Below, piece by piece: positions 53,047-61,193 of a stretch of 64,000 bases of DNA. The stretch spans positions 310,001 through 374,000 of the forward strand of contig NZ_LQAQ01000093.1 of NCBI RefSeq assembly GCF_001583495.1, given 5' to 3'. Positions within the stretch are counted from its first letter, which is position 1. Every line of letters begins with the position of its first letter. The position numbers and the translations under genes are program-made. The DNA comes from Flammeovirga sp. SJP92 (GTDB taxonomy: Bacteria > Bacteroidota > Bacteroidia > Cytophagales > Flammeovirgaceae). The notes beneath the pieces were generated by a model. The model was not told the origin of the DNA, ran no database searches, and saw only the letters and a program-made list of their open reading frames with translations.

Positions 53047-53756
53047 GCTTGTTTGTTTTTCTTTATAATCAGTAAAGAGAAATAAGGAATAGTTCTCTCT
53101 TGAAGTTTGTCTAATGATGAAGTCATGAATTGCTCTGTAGTTCCGAGCTTTTCACAATACGTAAAGTTGATTTCCTCTCTTTCCAGAATAGGCTGAATGT
53201 GTCGCATCACCGATCTGATTTTCATCAATACCACCGTGTCCGAAACTTTCAAGGCGTCTTCTAAAACCTGTGTTGATTTCAAAATAGGAAGTACATGAAT
53301 CGTCTCTCCTAAAAGAGCTAGTGGTTGTTGAATTTCCGCCGCTCCTAAATGGAATGAACTAATGCCCGGCACCAATGAAATGGGAATATCTGTCTGCTGA
53401 AATTTTTCTAAGAGATAAGAAAATGAGCTATAAGTACTCAAGTCTCCTTCACAAACTATGGCTACATCCAACCCTTCCGAAACATCTTTTTGAATATCCT
53501 GAAAAGCCTCTTCATATACAGGGTGAACGTGTACTCTGTCAATAGTCATTTCCATATAAAAGCCAACCAACTTCTCCTCTGGTAAATCATAACCTTCCAT
53601 GATCTGAAGTGAGTAACTGCTCTTTCTGCCATCTTGAAAAATGGAACCGGGATAATAGATTTTATCAACAGATTGAAGTAGTTTATATCCCTTTAGCGTA
53701 ATCAAATCAGGATCGCCAGGACCCAATGAAATGCCGTATACTTTTCCTTTTTCCAT
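53043..53756 (-). CDS. cobI: precorrin-2 / cobalt-factor II C20-methyltransferase
   Basis: 237 residues. The class III methyltransferase fold shows VYGISLGPGDPDLITLKGYKLL at the N-terminus, GDLSTYSSFSYLLEK and VPGISSFHLGAAEIQQPLA, which bind S-adenosylmethionine. It methylates C20. Given CbiX upstream, it should act on cobalt-factor II (CbiL activity). The start shares a base with the cbiX stop (TAATG). Confidence 0.96.
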   Translation of the reverse strand: MEKGKVYGISLGPGDPDLITLKGYKLLQSVDKIYYPGSIFQDGRKSSYSLQIMEGYDLPEEKLVGFYMEMTIDRVHVHPVYEEAFQDIQKDVSEGLDVAIVCEGDLSTYSSFSYLLEKFQQTDIPISLVPGISSFHLGAAEIQQPLALLGETIHVLPILKSTQVLEDALKVSDTVVLMKIRSVMRHIQPILEREEINFTYCEKLGTTEQFMTSSLDKLQERTIPYFSLLIIKKNKQA

Positions 53757-54691
53757 TAGATCCCCAGTATATTTTTAACCGTTTTCATCACTCCTTTCTT
53801 CTCATCTACTTTTTCGTCTTCTTCGAAAAGTATTCCTTTTACATTTAGATGATGACCAACTTGTTCCTTTCCTTCCTCTTCTTCAAAACCAATAATCTGC
53901 TTACGGTACTTGCACAACTGACAGTTCATGTGTGCTAGCCCGTTCTTCGCTTGATCCAACCTTTCATCGAAGGCTTTCATAATCAATTCATCTGATCCAA
54001 AAGCTTCTGTATTGACGTATTCAGTGGTTGAGGTTTTGTTGAACTCCTCTACTGTTTCATAAATTCTTTCCAGCAAAACACCTGTAAAAAAGAAGAATGG
54101 AATCACATAAGTACGCTTCATGCCTAGCTTCTCAAACATCGGCAATGCTTCTGCAGTAGATGGATAAGCTGTACCGCTGTAAGCCACGGAGGTAAAACCA
54201 AAGCCCATTCCTTCCCAAAGCATCGCCGCTAATTTGTGTACATCAGAGTTGGCATCTGGATCCGTAGTTCCTCTGCCAATCACCATCAATCCACATTCTT
54301 TACGATCAATCGGCGGCAATAAGGCTTCCTGTTCTTCAATACGCTTCTTCGATAAATCCAACAAATAAGAACTTACACCAATGTGTGTTCCCATCTTAAT
54401 TTCAAGATCAGGGTAATACGATTGGATCGTGTTCATTTCATAAGGAATATCATTTTTGGCATGTGAACCCGCAAACAGTATGACAGGCAAAGCGTAGATT
54501 TTTCGTACTCCTTTTTCATACAATCGCTCCACTGCAGCTTCATACAGTGGATGACTGAATTCCAAGAAACCATAATCTACCTCATATTCATTTTCGTATC
54601 TTTTTTTCAATAAAGCCACGAGTTTTTTAAATGCGTCTGTTCCTGTTTTTCTTCGGGAACCGTGTCCACATAATAGTATTCCTTGTTTCAT
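53756..54691 (-). CDS. cbiX: sirohydrochlorin cobaltochelatase, long type
   Basis: 311 residues, the long two-domain CbiX. Catalytic His lies in LLCGHGSRR (10) and in FAGSHAKNDIP (77). The second half is a degenerate repeat of the first. Near the end is MNCQLC (255-260), the MxCxxC motif known to hold a 4Fe-4S cluster in long CbiX, followed by a charged tail rather than a His-rich one. It inserts cobalt into sirohydrochlorin early in the pathway, without ATP. This fixes the route as early-insertion. Confidence 0.95.
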   Translation of the reverse strand: MKQGILLCGHGSRRKTGTDAFKKLVALLKKRYENEYEVDYGFLEFSHPLYEAAVERLYEKGVRKIYALPVILFAGSHAKNDIPYEMNTIQSYYPDLEIKMGTHIGVSSYLLDLSKKRIEEQEALLPPIDRKECGLMVIGRGTTDPDANSDVHKLAAMLWEGMGFGFTSVAYSGTAYPSTAEALPMFEKLGMKRTYVIPFFFFTGVLLERIYETVEEFNKTSTTEYVNTEAFGSDELIMKAFDERLDQAKNGLAHMNCQLCKYRKQIIGFEEEEGKEQVGHHLNVKGILFEEDEKVDEKKGVMKTVKNILGI

Positions 54692-54693
54692 TC

Positions 54694-55530
54694 TTAATGT
54701 ATTTTTACTCCTTCGTTTTCATTGAAGTAGGCTTGAGGATCATCGTATTTATATTCAAAGGATAACAATCGCTTTGATTTACTATTATCAACTAATTTGT
54801 AAGCAGTGCTTTTACAGTCTCGGAAAACTGGAAGAGGTAACCCTAATGTCATTGCTGCATTGGTATACAAATCTCTTCGGATAGGATGAAGTGCCGCACA
54901 CCCATTAATGACTTCCCCAAAAACATCTTGCTCTATTACTTCTACAATCAAATTGACGGCATCAGTTTGGTGAATGACATTGACAGGCACATTCGGATTT
55001 TTCAACACTCTATTTTCTCTTAGAAGCTGAGAAGGATGACGCCCTCCGCCAATTAAACCTGCCATGCGAATAGCGGTCAATTGCTCTCCAAAATATTGAC
55101 GTAAAACTTGTTCTGCTTGATATATATTTTTCCCTCCTATGGTTTCAGGAGTGAATTGATCTGATTCTTTGATGGATTGATTGGTATTCGGATAGACTGA
55201 AGTGGAACTTACAAAGATGACTTTTTGATGAGGAGGTGTTTGTTTTGTCAGTTGTTCGATCTGCTTAACATAAACGCCATGTTTATCTCTTCGATCAGCA
55301 GGTGGAAAACATACAATCAAGATTTCAGTTTCAGCTATCAGATTATCCCAATCTCCTTTAATATGATCTTCCTCAACTTTTACAAGAGTGATTTGATCTG
55401 TGATTTCAAAAGCGAGTAATTCTTCTTCTGAAGCCACACTTCCTTTTACCTCAAAACCTCTCTCTCTTAATCGTTCTGACAGCGGAATGCCTAACCAACC
55501 GACTCCTACAATAGTCACCTTCTTTTTCAT
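54694..55530 (-). CDS. SDR-type NAD(P)-binding protein in the B12 operon
   Basis: 278 residues from the ATG that overlaps the preceding stop (ATGA); a longer frame is rejected. The N-terminal Rossmann motif is unusual for epimerases: VTIVGVGWLGIPLSERL (GxGxxG). FVSSTSVYPNT carries the Ser/Thr and a Tyr of the YeeZ-like SDR group, and MAGLIGGGRHPSQLL follows. No cobalamin step needs such an enzyme in the textbook pathway. Its tight linkage between the ferredoxin-like gene and cbiX suggests a specific job, for example reducing or oxidising precorrin-2 or an early side-chain reaction, but this is inference. Confidence 0.8.
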   Translation of the reverse strand: MKKKVTIVGVGWLGIPLSERLRERGFEVKGSVASEEELLAFEITDQITLVKVEEDHIKGDWDNLIAETEILIVCFPPADRRDKHGVYVKQIEQLTKQTPPHQKVIFVSSTSVYPNTNQSIKESDQFTPETIGGKNIYQAEQVLRQYFGEQLTAIRMAGLIGGGRHPSQLLRENRVLKNPNVPVNVIHQTDAVNLIVEVIEQDVFGEVINGCAALHPIRRDLYTNAAMTLGLPLPVFRDCKSTAYKLVDNSKSKRLLSFEYKYDDPQAYFNENEGVKIH

Positions 55531-56315
55531 ACCGTTTCCAATTTTATTCCTTTTAATTGTACTTCTAAACAGTATTGCCAAGCGTGATCCTCCAGCCAAA
55601 TCAATCCAATATCTTCTCCGAATTTATTTCTCATTCTGACTCCTTTATTCAGAGAATCCAGCTGTTCGAAATATTCTACCACTGCAATTCTCTTTTTGAC
55701 GAGTTCTTGATTTTTCTGGTCAATAGGGGCAATAATCAGTTCAATCGTTTCACTTTCCAATTCCAATTCAAGTGTATACTTTTGACTGTAATTGACGCTT
55801 TTGATTTCACTAAATGAAAGTGGTGTTTGACCAGAAAGTGTGAGCGTAGATTTTGGACTATTTTCTGATAAATAAAGAAAAAGGGGAAAGGTATATTGGT
55901 CCGAAGCAAAACCCCTAGTGATCCGACATTCTCCAAGATCAGGATCTATTTTGATAGAAAAAGGCTTAGGCGTAAATGCCTCTCTTTCTTTGTCTGATTT
56001 GATTGCAGACCATTCGTCCTGATACAGTAAATAATCAGTGACAGGTTCTTGATTTTCGATATGGCTTTTGATGATTTCTAAGCCTTTTTGTGGATTGAGG
56101 TCTTTGTACCAATAGTTAGGTTGCACAATGCATGTTGGAGCATCTTCACACCGACCGTTACATCTTGTTTTGATCGTGTGTGTACTGTCCCATTGTCCAC
56201 TATTTCTCAAGTAAGCACGTACGTTGCGTACCACCTCTTCAGACCCTGCTTTTTGGCAGGATCCTCCATCACAAAATAAAAAAATCTGTTGAGTTTCAGC
56301 GATGTTTTTCCCCAT
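55527..56315 (-). CDS. thioredoxin-like 2Fe-2S ferredoxin fused to an unknown domain
   Basis: 262 residues. Residues 10-95 form a thioredoxin-like ferredoxin: CDGGSC (15-20) and CNGRCEDAPTC (52-62) supply at least four Cys. The C-terminal 160 residues (about 105-262) are beta-rich (TFPLFLYLSENSPKSTLTLSGQ, YTLELELESETIELIIAPID) and I do not recognise them. It is the first gene behind the cobalamin riboswitch and overlaps the SDR by four bases. It may feed electrons to reduce cobalt or the CbiX cluster. Confidence 0.8.
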   Translation of the reverse strand: MGKNIAETQQIFLFCDGGSCQKAGSEEVVRNVRAYLRNSGQWDSTHTIKTRCNGRCEDAPTCIVQPNYWYKDLNPQKGLEIIKSHIENQEPVTDYLLYQDEWSAIKSDKEREAFTPKPFSIKIDPDLGECRITRGFASDQYTFPLFLYLSENSPKSTLTLSGQTPLSFSEIKSVNYSQKYTLELELESETIELIIAPIDQKNQELVKKRIAVVEYFEQLDSLNKGVRMRNKFGEDIGLIWLEDHAWQYCLEVQLKGIKLETV

Positions 56316-56379
56316 TAGTCAGATTGTTTGATTGAATAGCAACAATTGGGGATAATAGAATGACAATCTGTTTATTTAA

Positions 56380-56398
56380 ATTAGTCTGGGAGACTAAT
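56380..56398 (-). promoter_or_regulatory. candidate expression-platform hairpin of the riboswitch
   Basis: ATTAGTCT (56380-56387) pairs perfectly with AGACTAAT (56391-56398) around a 3-base loop, 60 bases 3' of the aptamer and 64 before the coding start. On the minus strand TTAAATAAAC follows, a weak T-tract. It could be the conditional terminator. Confidence 0.4.
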
Positions 56399-56456
56399 AG
56401 TTTTAGCAATAGATTGAAAGTCAGAACTTTTATTCCCGAAAGTCTTTAAATTTCTC

Positions 56457-56661
56457 AGTACTTCTTCAGGCAGGTATTCTGACTTACTTTCTTTTGTTAC
56501 TCCTTCCCATTCCTCATAAACAGTGGCTCATTGTAACAAAATTGTTTTCCGAAGAAAACGAAAGCTTACAGCTGCGGGTACAGTCTTGGATTTTCACCAA
56601 ATTCCCTTTTCATTCCTTAAAGTATATGGATATTTTATATTTATTCATTTATCCTAGTACT
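56457..56661 (-). promoter_or_regulatory. cobalamin (B12) riboswitch
   Basis: The minus-strand RNA contains the conserved parts in order: GGGAATTTGGTGAAAATCC, then a CTGTACCCGCAGCTGTAAGC core (about 56565-56607), GCCACTG (56521-56527), GGAAGG, and the B12 box AAGTCAGAATACCTGCC (56469-56485). Copies of AGTACT at 56656-56661 and 56457-56462 can close the element. High adenosylcobalamin should reduce expression of the genes from 56315 leftward. The match to the family is strong; the closing stem is my reading. Confidence 0.93.
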
Positions 56662-56685
56662 TGTAGGAACACCCTTAAAGCATAG

Positions 56686-56716
56686 CAAAGTTACTTAATT
56701 TTTATTGTCATACAAA
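56686..56716 (-). promoter_or_regulatory. consensus promoter driving the riboswitch transcript
   Basis: TTTG (56713-56716 on the minus strand) is 19 bases from TAACTTTG (56686-56693), a perfect match to the Bacteroidota primary-sigma pattern. The -7 box overlaps the stop codon of the AAA ATPase gene, and transcription would begin near 56681, just ahead of the aptamer. Confidence 0.8.
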
Positions 56717-57230
56717 CCTTGTCAAAAACAAAATTCATACGGTTTTCTACAGACTCAAATGGAAGGTAAATTAGTTCAAATCCACACTCTAAATAGGTTT
56801 CTTCAAGCACTTTAGAGAGTGATTTTTGATAAGAAAATGATTCAGGTCTTTGGGGATCAGTGATATAAATCTTCTCCCATGGAAGTGCAAAAAACACCTG
56901 TTTGTGATAATATTTTTGATAAGGAAATGCTTTTAATTCTTTTTGAATGGGTTTGTTTTGAAACTTCAGATAGGCTATTGTATCAATAATACTACGATCA
57001 CAAAAAACTGCATCTGGATTCTCTTTTAATTGATGCATTGTTTTTTGAAATACTAATTCACTAAACCGTTCTACATCTTTCCACGGCATTCCTTCTCCGC
57101 CCGTCAACTGTTCATGCATAATCACCTGTCGGGAAGCTTCGGGCATTGTAGGAGTACCGTCATTATTTATTGCATTAATTAATGTCGTTTTTCCTGTACC
57201 TGCTGCGCCTGAGATGATGTATTTGTGCAT
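56691..57230 (-). CDS. small AAA_28/NadR-like P-loop ATPase or kinase in the B12 cluster
   Basis: 179 residues. Walker A ISGAAGTGKTTL at 6-17. FCDRSIIDTIAYLKF (about 75-89) resembles the acceptor-site block of small-molecule kinases, and a Lys/Arg-rich lid (ITDPQRPESFSYQKS) follows. Such proteins belong to AAA_28, close to NadR-type and nucleoside kinases. It overlaps cbiB by one base, following cobD. No L-threonine kinase (PduX/BluE) or alpha-ribazole kinase is seen in the window, so this could supply threonine phosphate for CobD; that is a hypothesis only. Confidence 0.75.
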   Translation of the reverse strand: MHKYIISGAAGTGKTTLINAINNDGTPTMPEASRQVIMHEQLTGGEGMPWKDVERFSELVFQKTMHQLKENPDAVFCDRSIIDTIAYLKFQNKPIQKELKAFPYQKYYHKQVFFALPWEKIYITDPQRPESFSYQKSLSKVLEETYLECGFELIYLPFESVENRMNFVFDKVCMTIKIK

Positions 57231-58168
57231 TATAAAAATTGAATTAAAACGAGAATAGAGACAATTGACAATACAAAAAGCCAGCTCGTAGCATAGTTGA
57301 TATTCCCTACTTTATGAATTTCATGATGCTGAATATTTCTGTCATTATGACCTATGTAAGGCTTATCTACCAATTTTCCTCCGTAAAAGTTGGGACCTCC
57401 AAATCTCACATTAAGAATATAAGCCAACGCTGCTTCTGGATAGCCGGCATTAGGACTGCTGTGTTTTTTTCCTTCTGAGAAAACAGTAAAAAGTCCTCCT
57501 AAACGGAAAGTAACGATCAACATCAAAAGTGCTGTTAAACGGGCTGGAATATAGTTAGCTGCATCATCTAGCTTGGCGGCAAATTTACCAAACTTTTCGT
57601 AACGCTCATTTTTGTAGCCAATCATAGAATCAAAAGTATTGATCATCTTATAAGCCATGGCACCTGGTACTCCAAAAATGGCAAAATAGAAAAGTGGAGC
57701 GATCACACCATCACTTAAATTTTCAGACATGGTTTCTAATGTCGCTGTGCGAATTTGCTGAGCACTTAATTCAGAGGTATCACGACCTACAATCCATGAC
57801 AATCGCTTTCTTCCAGCTTCTAACCCGTCTTTTTCTAATGCATTAAAAACAGCAATTCCTTCTTTGACCAACGTCTTATTTGCTAAGCAATAGAACAGTA
57901 AAATAATACTGATTACTGAAGCAGTGATCGCATTATAAGAATGAATCAAACACAGAATATAATAAGATACGGCAAAAGAGCTACTCACCAATATGATGGT
58001 GAGTAAAGCTCCTTTGATGAGTTTATTCTTACCTTTATTCAATCTTTTTTCTCCAAAAGAAATCAAATTTCCATACCCCACAATAAGATGAGGCAATGAC
58101 CTTGGATCTCCAAAAATAAGATCCAATAAAAAAGCGACAGACAGTATAACAACAGATTCTAAACCCAT
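57230..58168 (-). CDS. cbiB: adenosylcobinamide-phosphate synthase
   Basis: 312 residues, polytopic inner-membrane protein. Family blocks: AFLLDLIFGDPRSLPHLIVGYG near the N-terminus, WIVGRDTSELSAQQIRTATLETMSENLSDGVIAPLFYF in the centre, INTFDSMIGYKNERY and SPNAGYPEAALAYIL. It joins (R)-1-amino-2-propanol phosphate to cobyric acid. Overlaps cobD by ten bases and the ATPase gene by one, so the four genes form one transcript. Confidence 0.96.
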   Translation of the reverse strand: MGLESVVILSVAFLLDLIFGDPRSLPHLIVGYGNLISFGEKRLNKGKNKLIKGALLTIILVSSSFAVSYYILCLIHSYNAITASVISIILLFYCLANKTLVKEGIAVFNALEKDGLEAGRKRLSWIVGRDTSELSAQQIRTATLETMSENLSDGVIAPLFYFAIFGVPGAMAYKMINTFDSMIGYKNERYEKFGKFAAKLDDAANYIPARLTALLMLIVTFRLGGLFTVFSEGKKHSSPNAGYPEAALAYILNVRFGGPNFYGGKLVDKPYIGHNDRNIQHHEIHKVGNINYATSWLFVLSIVSILVLIQFL

Positions 58169-59163
58169 GATTTTAAAGCTTTAATAATTTGTTGATTGGC
58201 TAAATGTGATTGTACTGAAAGTCGAATGTACTCCCCTTCCAGATTCGTAAAATTGGTTGCATCTCGTATCAATATTCCTCTTTCAATAAGAAAGTTTTTC
58301 AATTCACTCGCCTTTCCTTTTAATAACTTCACTAAAAAGTAAGAAGTGTTAGTCGGCTGTACTTTAATGGAACTGACTCTCTGTAATTGCTCTTGAAAAG
58401 CTTTTCTTTCCTCTAACAAATCATGAACATCAAAAAGCAGTTCATCATAATTTTCAAAAAGAAACTTCCCTGCTGAAAGAGCTAAACCATTTACACTCCA
58501 TGGAATTCGGATGGCTTTTAAACATTCAATCAACATTGGATTGGAAATAATATACCCCAAACGCAACCCTGGAATTGTAAACGTTTTAGTCAGCGAACGC
58601 ACAATGATCAAGTTGCTGTATTGCTCCACAAGTGGTGCCACTGTTGTCGTTGCTGCGGTAAACTCAATGTATGCTTCATCGATCACAAAAGTTGTCAATG
58701 GATTTCCTTTGACGAGTTGTTCTATTTGCTTAAAGCTAAAAACACTTCCTGTAGGATTATTAGGATTACAGATAAAAACTAGATCCGAACAATGCTCTTG
58801 AATGATATTTTTTCGGACTATTTTATAGTTGACTTTATTGATCCTACAAGCATCTTCATATTCTGAAAAAGTGGGCCCTACAATTGTGGCTGATTTTCTT
58901 CTAAAAAACTGTGCAATCAGATAAAATGCTTCAATGGCACCATTGGTGAAAAGAAAATTTTCAGCCGATAAATTATAGCGTTTTGAGGCACAAATATTAA
59001 GTTCTTCAGCAGCAGGAGAAGGATAGTTTTGAATGTTATGCAACTGATTTTTCAAATTCTCCAGAATGGCTGGAGGACATCCTTTGTAAAAAACGTTGGA
59101 GCTGAAATTGTGTTTAATTTGACCTTTTATAAGATGAAGGTCGTCACCATGTCCGTTTAGCAT
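58159..59163 (-). CDS. cobD: threonine-phosphate decarboxylase, PLP enzyme
   Basis: 334 residues, class II aminotransferase fold. FICNPNNPTGSVF, FVIDEAYIEF and SLTKTFTIPGLRLGYI give the PLP site; the Lys in SLTKTF holds the cofactor. The shape is that of histidinol-phosphate aminotransferase, but the position between cobQ and cbiB identifies CobD (Salmonella nomenclature), which makes aminopropanol phosphate from threonine phosphate. Overlaps cobQ by seven bases. Confidence 0.9.
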   Translation of the reverse strand: MLNGHGDDLHLIKGQIKHNFSSNVFYKGCPPAILENLKNQLHNIQNYPSPAAEELNICASKRYNLSAENFLFTNGAIEAFYLIAQFFRRKSATIVGPTFSEYEDACRINKVNYKIVRKNIIQEHCSDLVFICNPNNPTGSVFSFKQIEQLVKGNPLTTFVIDEAYIEFTAATTTVAPLVEQYSNLIIVRSLTKTFTIPGLRLGYIISNPMLIECLKAIRIPWSVNGLALSAGKFLFENYDELLFDVHDLLEERKAFQEQLQRVSSIKVQPTNTSYFLVKLLKGKASELKNFLIERGILIRDATNFTNLEGEYIRLSVQSHLANQQIIKALKSWV

Positions 59164-60611
59164 ATATCTTCCATGATTTTATTGATCTCCAAATTCTCCT
59201 CTACCCAGTCTGCCAGTTTATCAAACTGCTCTCCTTTGAACGTCTTGTAATCTAAAGCCTCCGCATCAGGAAACTTTCTTTTCAATAGTTCATTGACTAC
59301 TACTTGATTGTCAAAAACACCATGCAGATACGTACCCCAGCTCAATTTTCCATCAAAAAATCCTTCTTTCACGCCTCCCATTGTATTCAATGCAAAAGCT
59401 TCTGGCACTAACGTTTCACCCATATGAATTTCATATCCTTCACATACTTCTGCGTAATTTTTAAAGGTAAATTGTTGTTGTACGGTTTGCTTATTTTCTG
59501 ATAAAGTCGTTTCAATATCAAAAATTCCCAATCCGAGTTCTTCTTCTTTTTCTCCTTCCACATGATGAGGATCATAGACCACTTTACCAAGCATCTGATA
59601 GCCTCCGCAAACACCTATGATTGGAATTTTACCATACAATTCACTGATCAAAGTATCAATATCTTCTTCTTTCAGCTTTGCCAAATCATTCATTGTATTC
59701 TTCGTACCTGGAAGTACAATCACATCTGCCTTTTTCAATTCCGCATGATCTCTAGTATAATACAGGTTGATCAATGGTTCATTTTCTAAGGCTTGGAAAT
59801 CAGTATAATTCGACATATAATAATGTTTCACCACAGCTACATTGAGCATTCCTTCATGGGCTGTTACATTTCTGCCTCGAAGTGCCACTGAATCTTCTTC
59901 TTCAATAATGATATTTTCAGCATAGGGCAATACACCCAAAACAGGATACCCTGTCAATTCTTCCAACTTCTTTTTTCCTTCTACAAACAGGCTTGCATCT
60001 CCTCTGAACTTATTGATAATGATCCCTTTCAATAATTCCTTTTCCCAATCTTCTAATAAAGCAATAGTGCCATACACACTGCCAAAAACGCCTCCTCTAT
60101 CAATATCCGCCACCAGATAAACACACGCATTGGCTGCTTTTGCCATACGCATATTTACAATATCTCTATGCTTTAAATTCAGTTCACTGATACTCCCTGC
60201 CCCTTCCATAACTATGGGGCCGTACTGATCTGAAAGTTTATGAAATGCTTTTTGAGCCTCTAGAAATAATTGTTTTTTGTTTTCTCCTAAGAAATAATCT
60301 CTAGCAGACTGATCTCCTACAGGTTTTCCATGAAGTACAACTTGTGATTTATTTTTTGATGATGGTTTTAATAAAACAGGATTCATTTCTACCATTACTG
60401 GCAACTGACATGCTTCTGCTTGCACCGCCTGTGCTCTGCCAATTTCCAATCCATCGTAAGTGGCAAAACTATTCAACGACATGTTCTGTGCTTTGAAAGG
60501 AGCTGGCTGATATCCTTTATTTTTCAGCCAACGGCAGATACCTGTGGTAATCCAACTTTTCCCTACATCAGAACCTGTACCTACCAGCATGATAGGACGC
60601 ATGTTTTTCAT
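59157..60611 (-). CDS. cobQ: cobyric acid synthase
   Basis: 484 residues. The ATP-binding start is LVGTGSDVGKSWITTGICRWL, then PFKAQNMSLNSF, DIDRGGVFGSVYGT and NKFRGDASLF. The C-terminal glutaminase domain has GVCGGYQMLG with the Cys and GTYLHGVFDN with the His. It amidates b, d, e and g side chains on adenosylcobyrinate diamide. First gene of the upper B12 unit. Either of two Met three residues apart may be the start. No riboswitch was seen upstream of it. Confidence 0.97.
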   Translation of the reverse strand: MKNMRPIMLVGTGSDVGKSWITTGICRWLKNKGYQPAPFKAQNMSLNSFATYDGLEIGRAQAVQAEACQLPVMVEMNPVLLKPSSKNKSQVVLHGKPVGDQSARDYFLGENKKQLFLEAQKAFHKLSDQYGPIVMEGAGSISELNLKHRDIVNMRMAKAANACVYLVADIDRGGVFGSVYGTIALLEDWEKELLKGIIINKFRGDASLFVEGKKKLEELTGYPVLGVLPYAENIIIEEEDSVALRGRNVTAHEGMLNVAVVKHYYMSNYTDFQALENEPLINLYYTRDHAELKKADVIVLPGTKNTMNDLAKLKEEDIDTLISELYGKIPIIGVCGGYQMLGKVVYDPHHVEGEKEEELGLGIFDIETTLSENKQTVQQQFTFKNYAEVCEGYEIHMGETLVPEAFALNTMGGVKEGFFDGKLSWGTYLHGVFDNQVVVNELLKRKFPDAEALDYKTFKGEQFDKLADWVEENLEINKIMEDIC

Positions 60612-61193
60612 TTTAGTTTGATGTTAATTTTTTACTATTCTTGGTATTTAGTATCTCATTTATTAAAAAATATTCATTGAAGAGAGATGAATAAAATTTT
60701 AGTGAACAAAGAAATACAGCACTAAGGTAAAAAATAATTTTTGATCAGTGGGTTAGCAATCTTTTTAAAGGAGTCTAATTAATGTCATGTTTTTTTACAG
60801 AGAAGTGATTATGAATACTGTAAACCCCAAGCATGGTATAATTATGATATTTAGAAATCAGGAAATTTCTGATGATCTGTAGGACACGAATAACACTTAC
60901 ACCAATGGATTTTCTACCTCATTAGTTTGGTAGTCCTCCTCTCCAGGACTTGAAAGGAAAACCGTTAAGAATTTTGGTATCGAGCCGTAAAAAATGATTT
61001 TCTTACTTTAGCTTTTGCATCAATGGAAAAAATGAAGAAGAAGAAAGCTTAAAAGTAGACCATAGAAAACTTATAGAATGCGGATTGGAAGTTAGCAACA
61101 GTTGAGTTTACTGCAAATAAAAAAAGTGATACCGCCTAAAAAGTAGACGGCATCACCCATAATTGACATGAATCTAAATTACTGTGCTAATGA
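60612..61193. other. intergenic region between the GH48 gene and cobQ
   Basis: 582 bases with no supported gene. 61118-61156 is the GH48 terminator. The stretch from about 60860 to 61080 has mixed composition and may be remnant DNA: short frames on the plus strand break after 10 to 25 codons. No GCCACTG or B12 box, so cobQ seems not to have its own riboswitch. No exact -7 box for cobQ was found. Confidence 0.5.
61118..61156 (-). terminator. terminator of the GH48 gene
   Basis: GTGAT-a-CCG (61126-61134) pairs with CGG-c-ATCAC (61148-61156), one mismatch; on the minus strand a run of seven or more T follows. It lies 38 bases after the stop. Confidence 0.85.

Noticed and set aside
60860-61080. 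A possible decayed gene or transposase remnant.
   Set aside because: Frames on both strands are broken within about 25 codons and nothing matches a family that I recognise.
60612-61193. A second cobalamin riboswitch upstream of cobQ.
   Set aside because: No GCCACTG, GGTGAAA-type core or B12 box is found on either strand.
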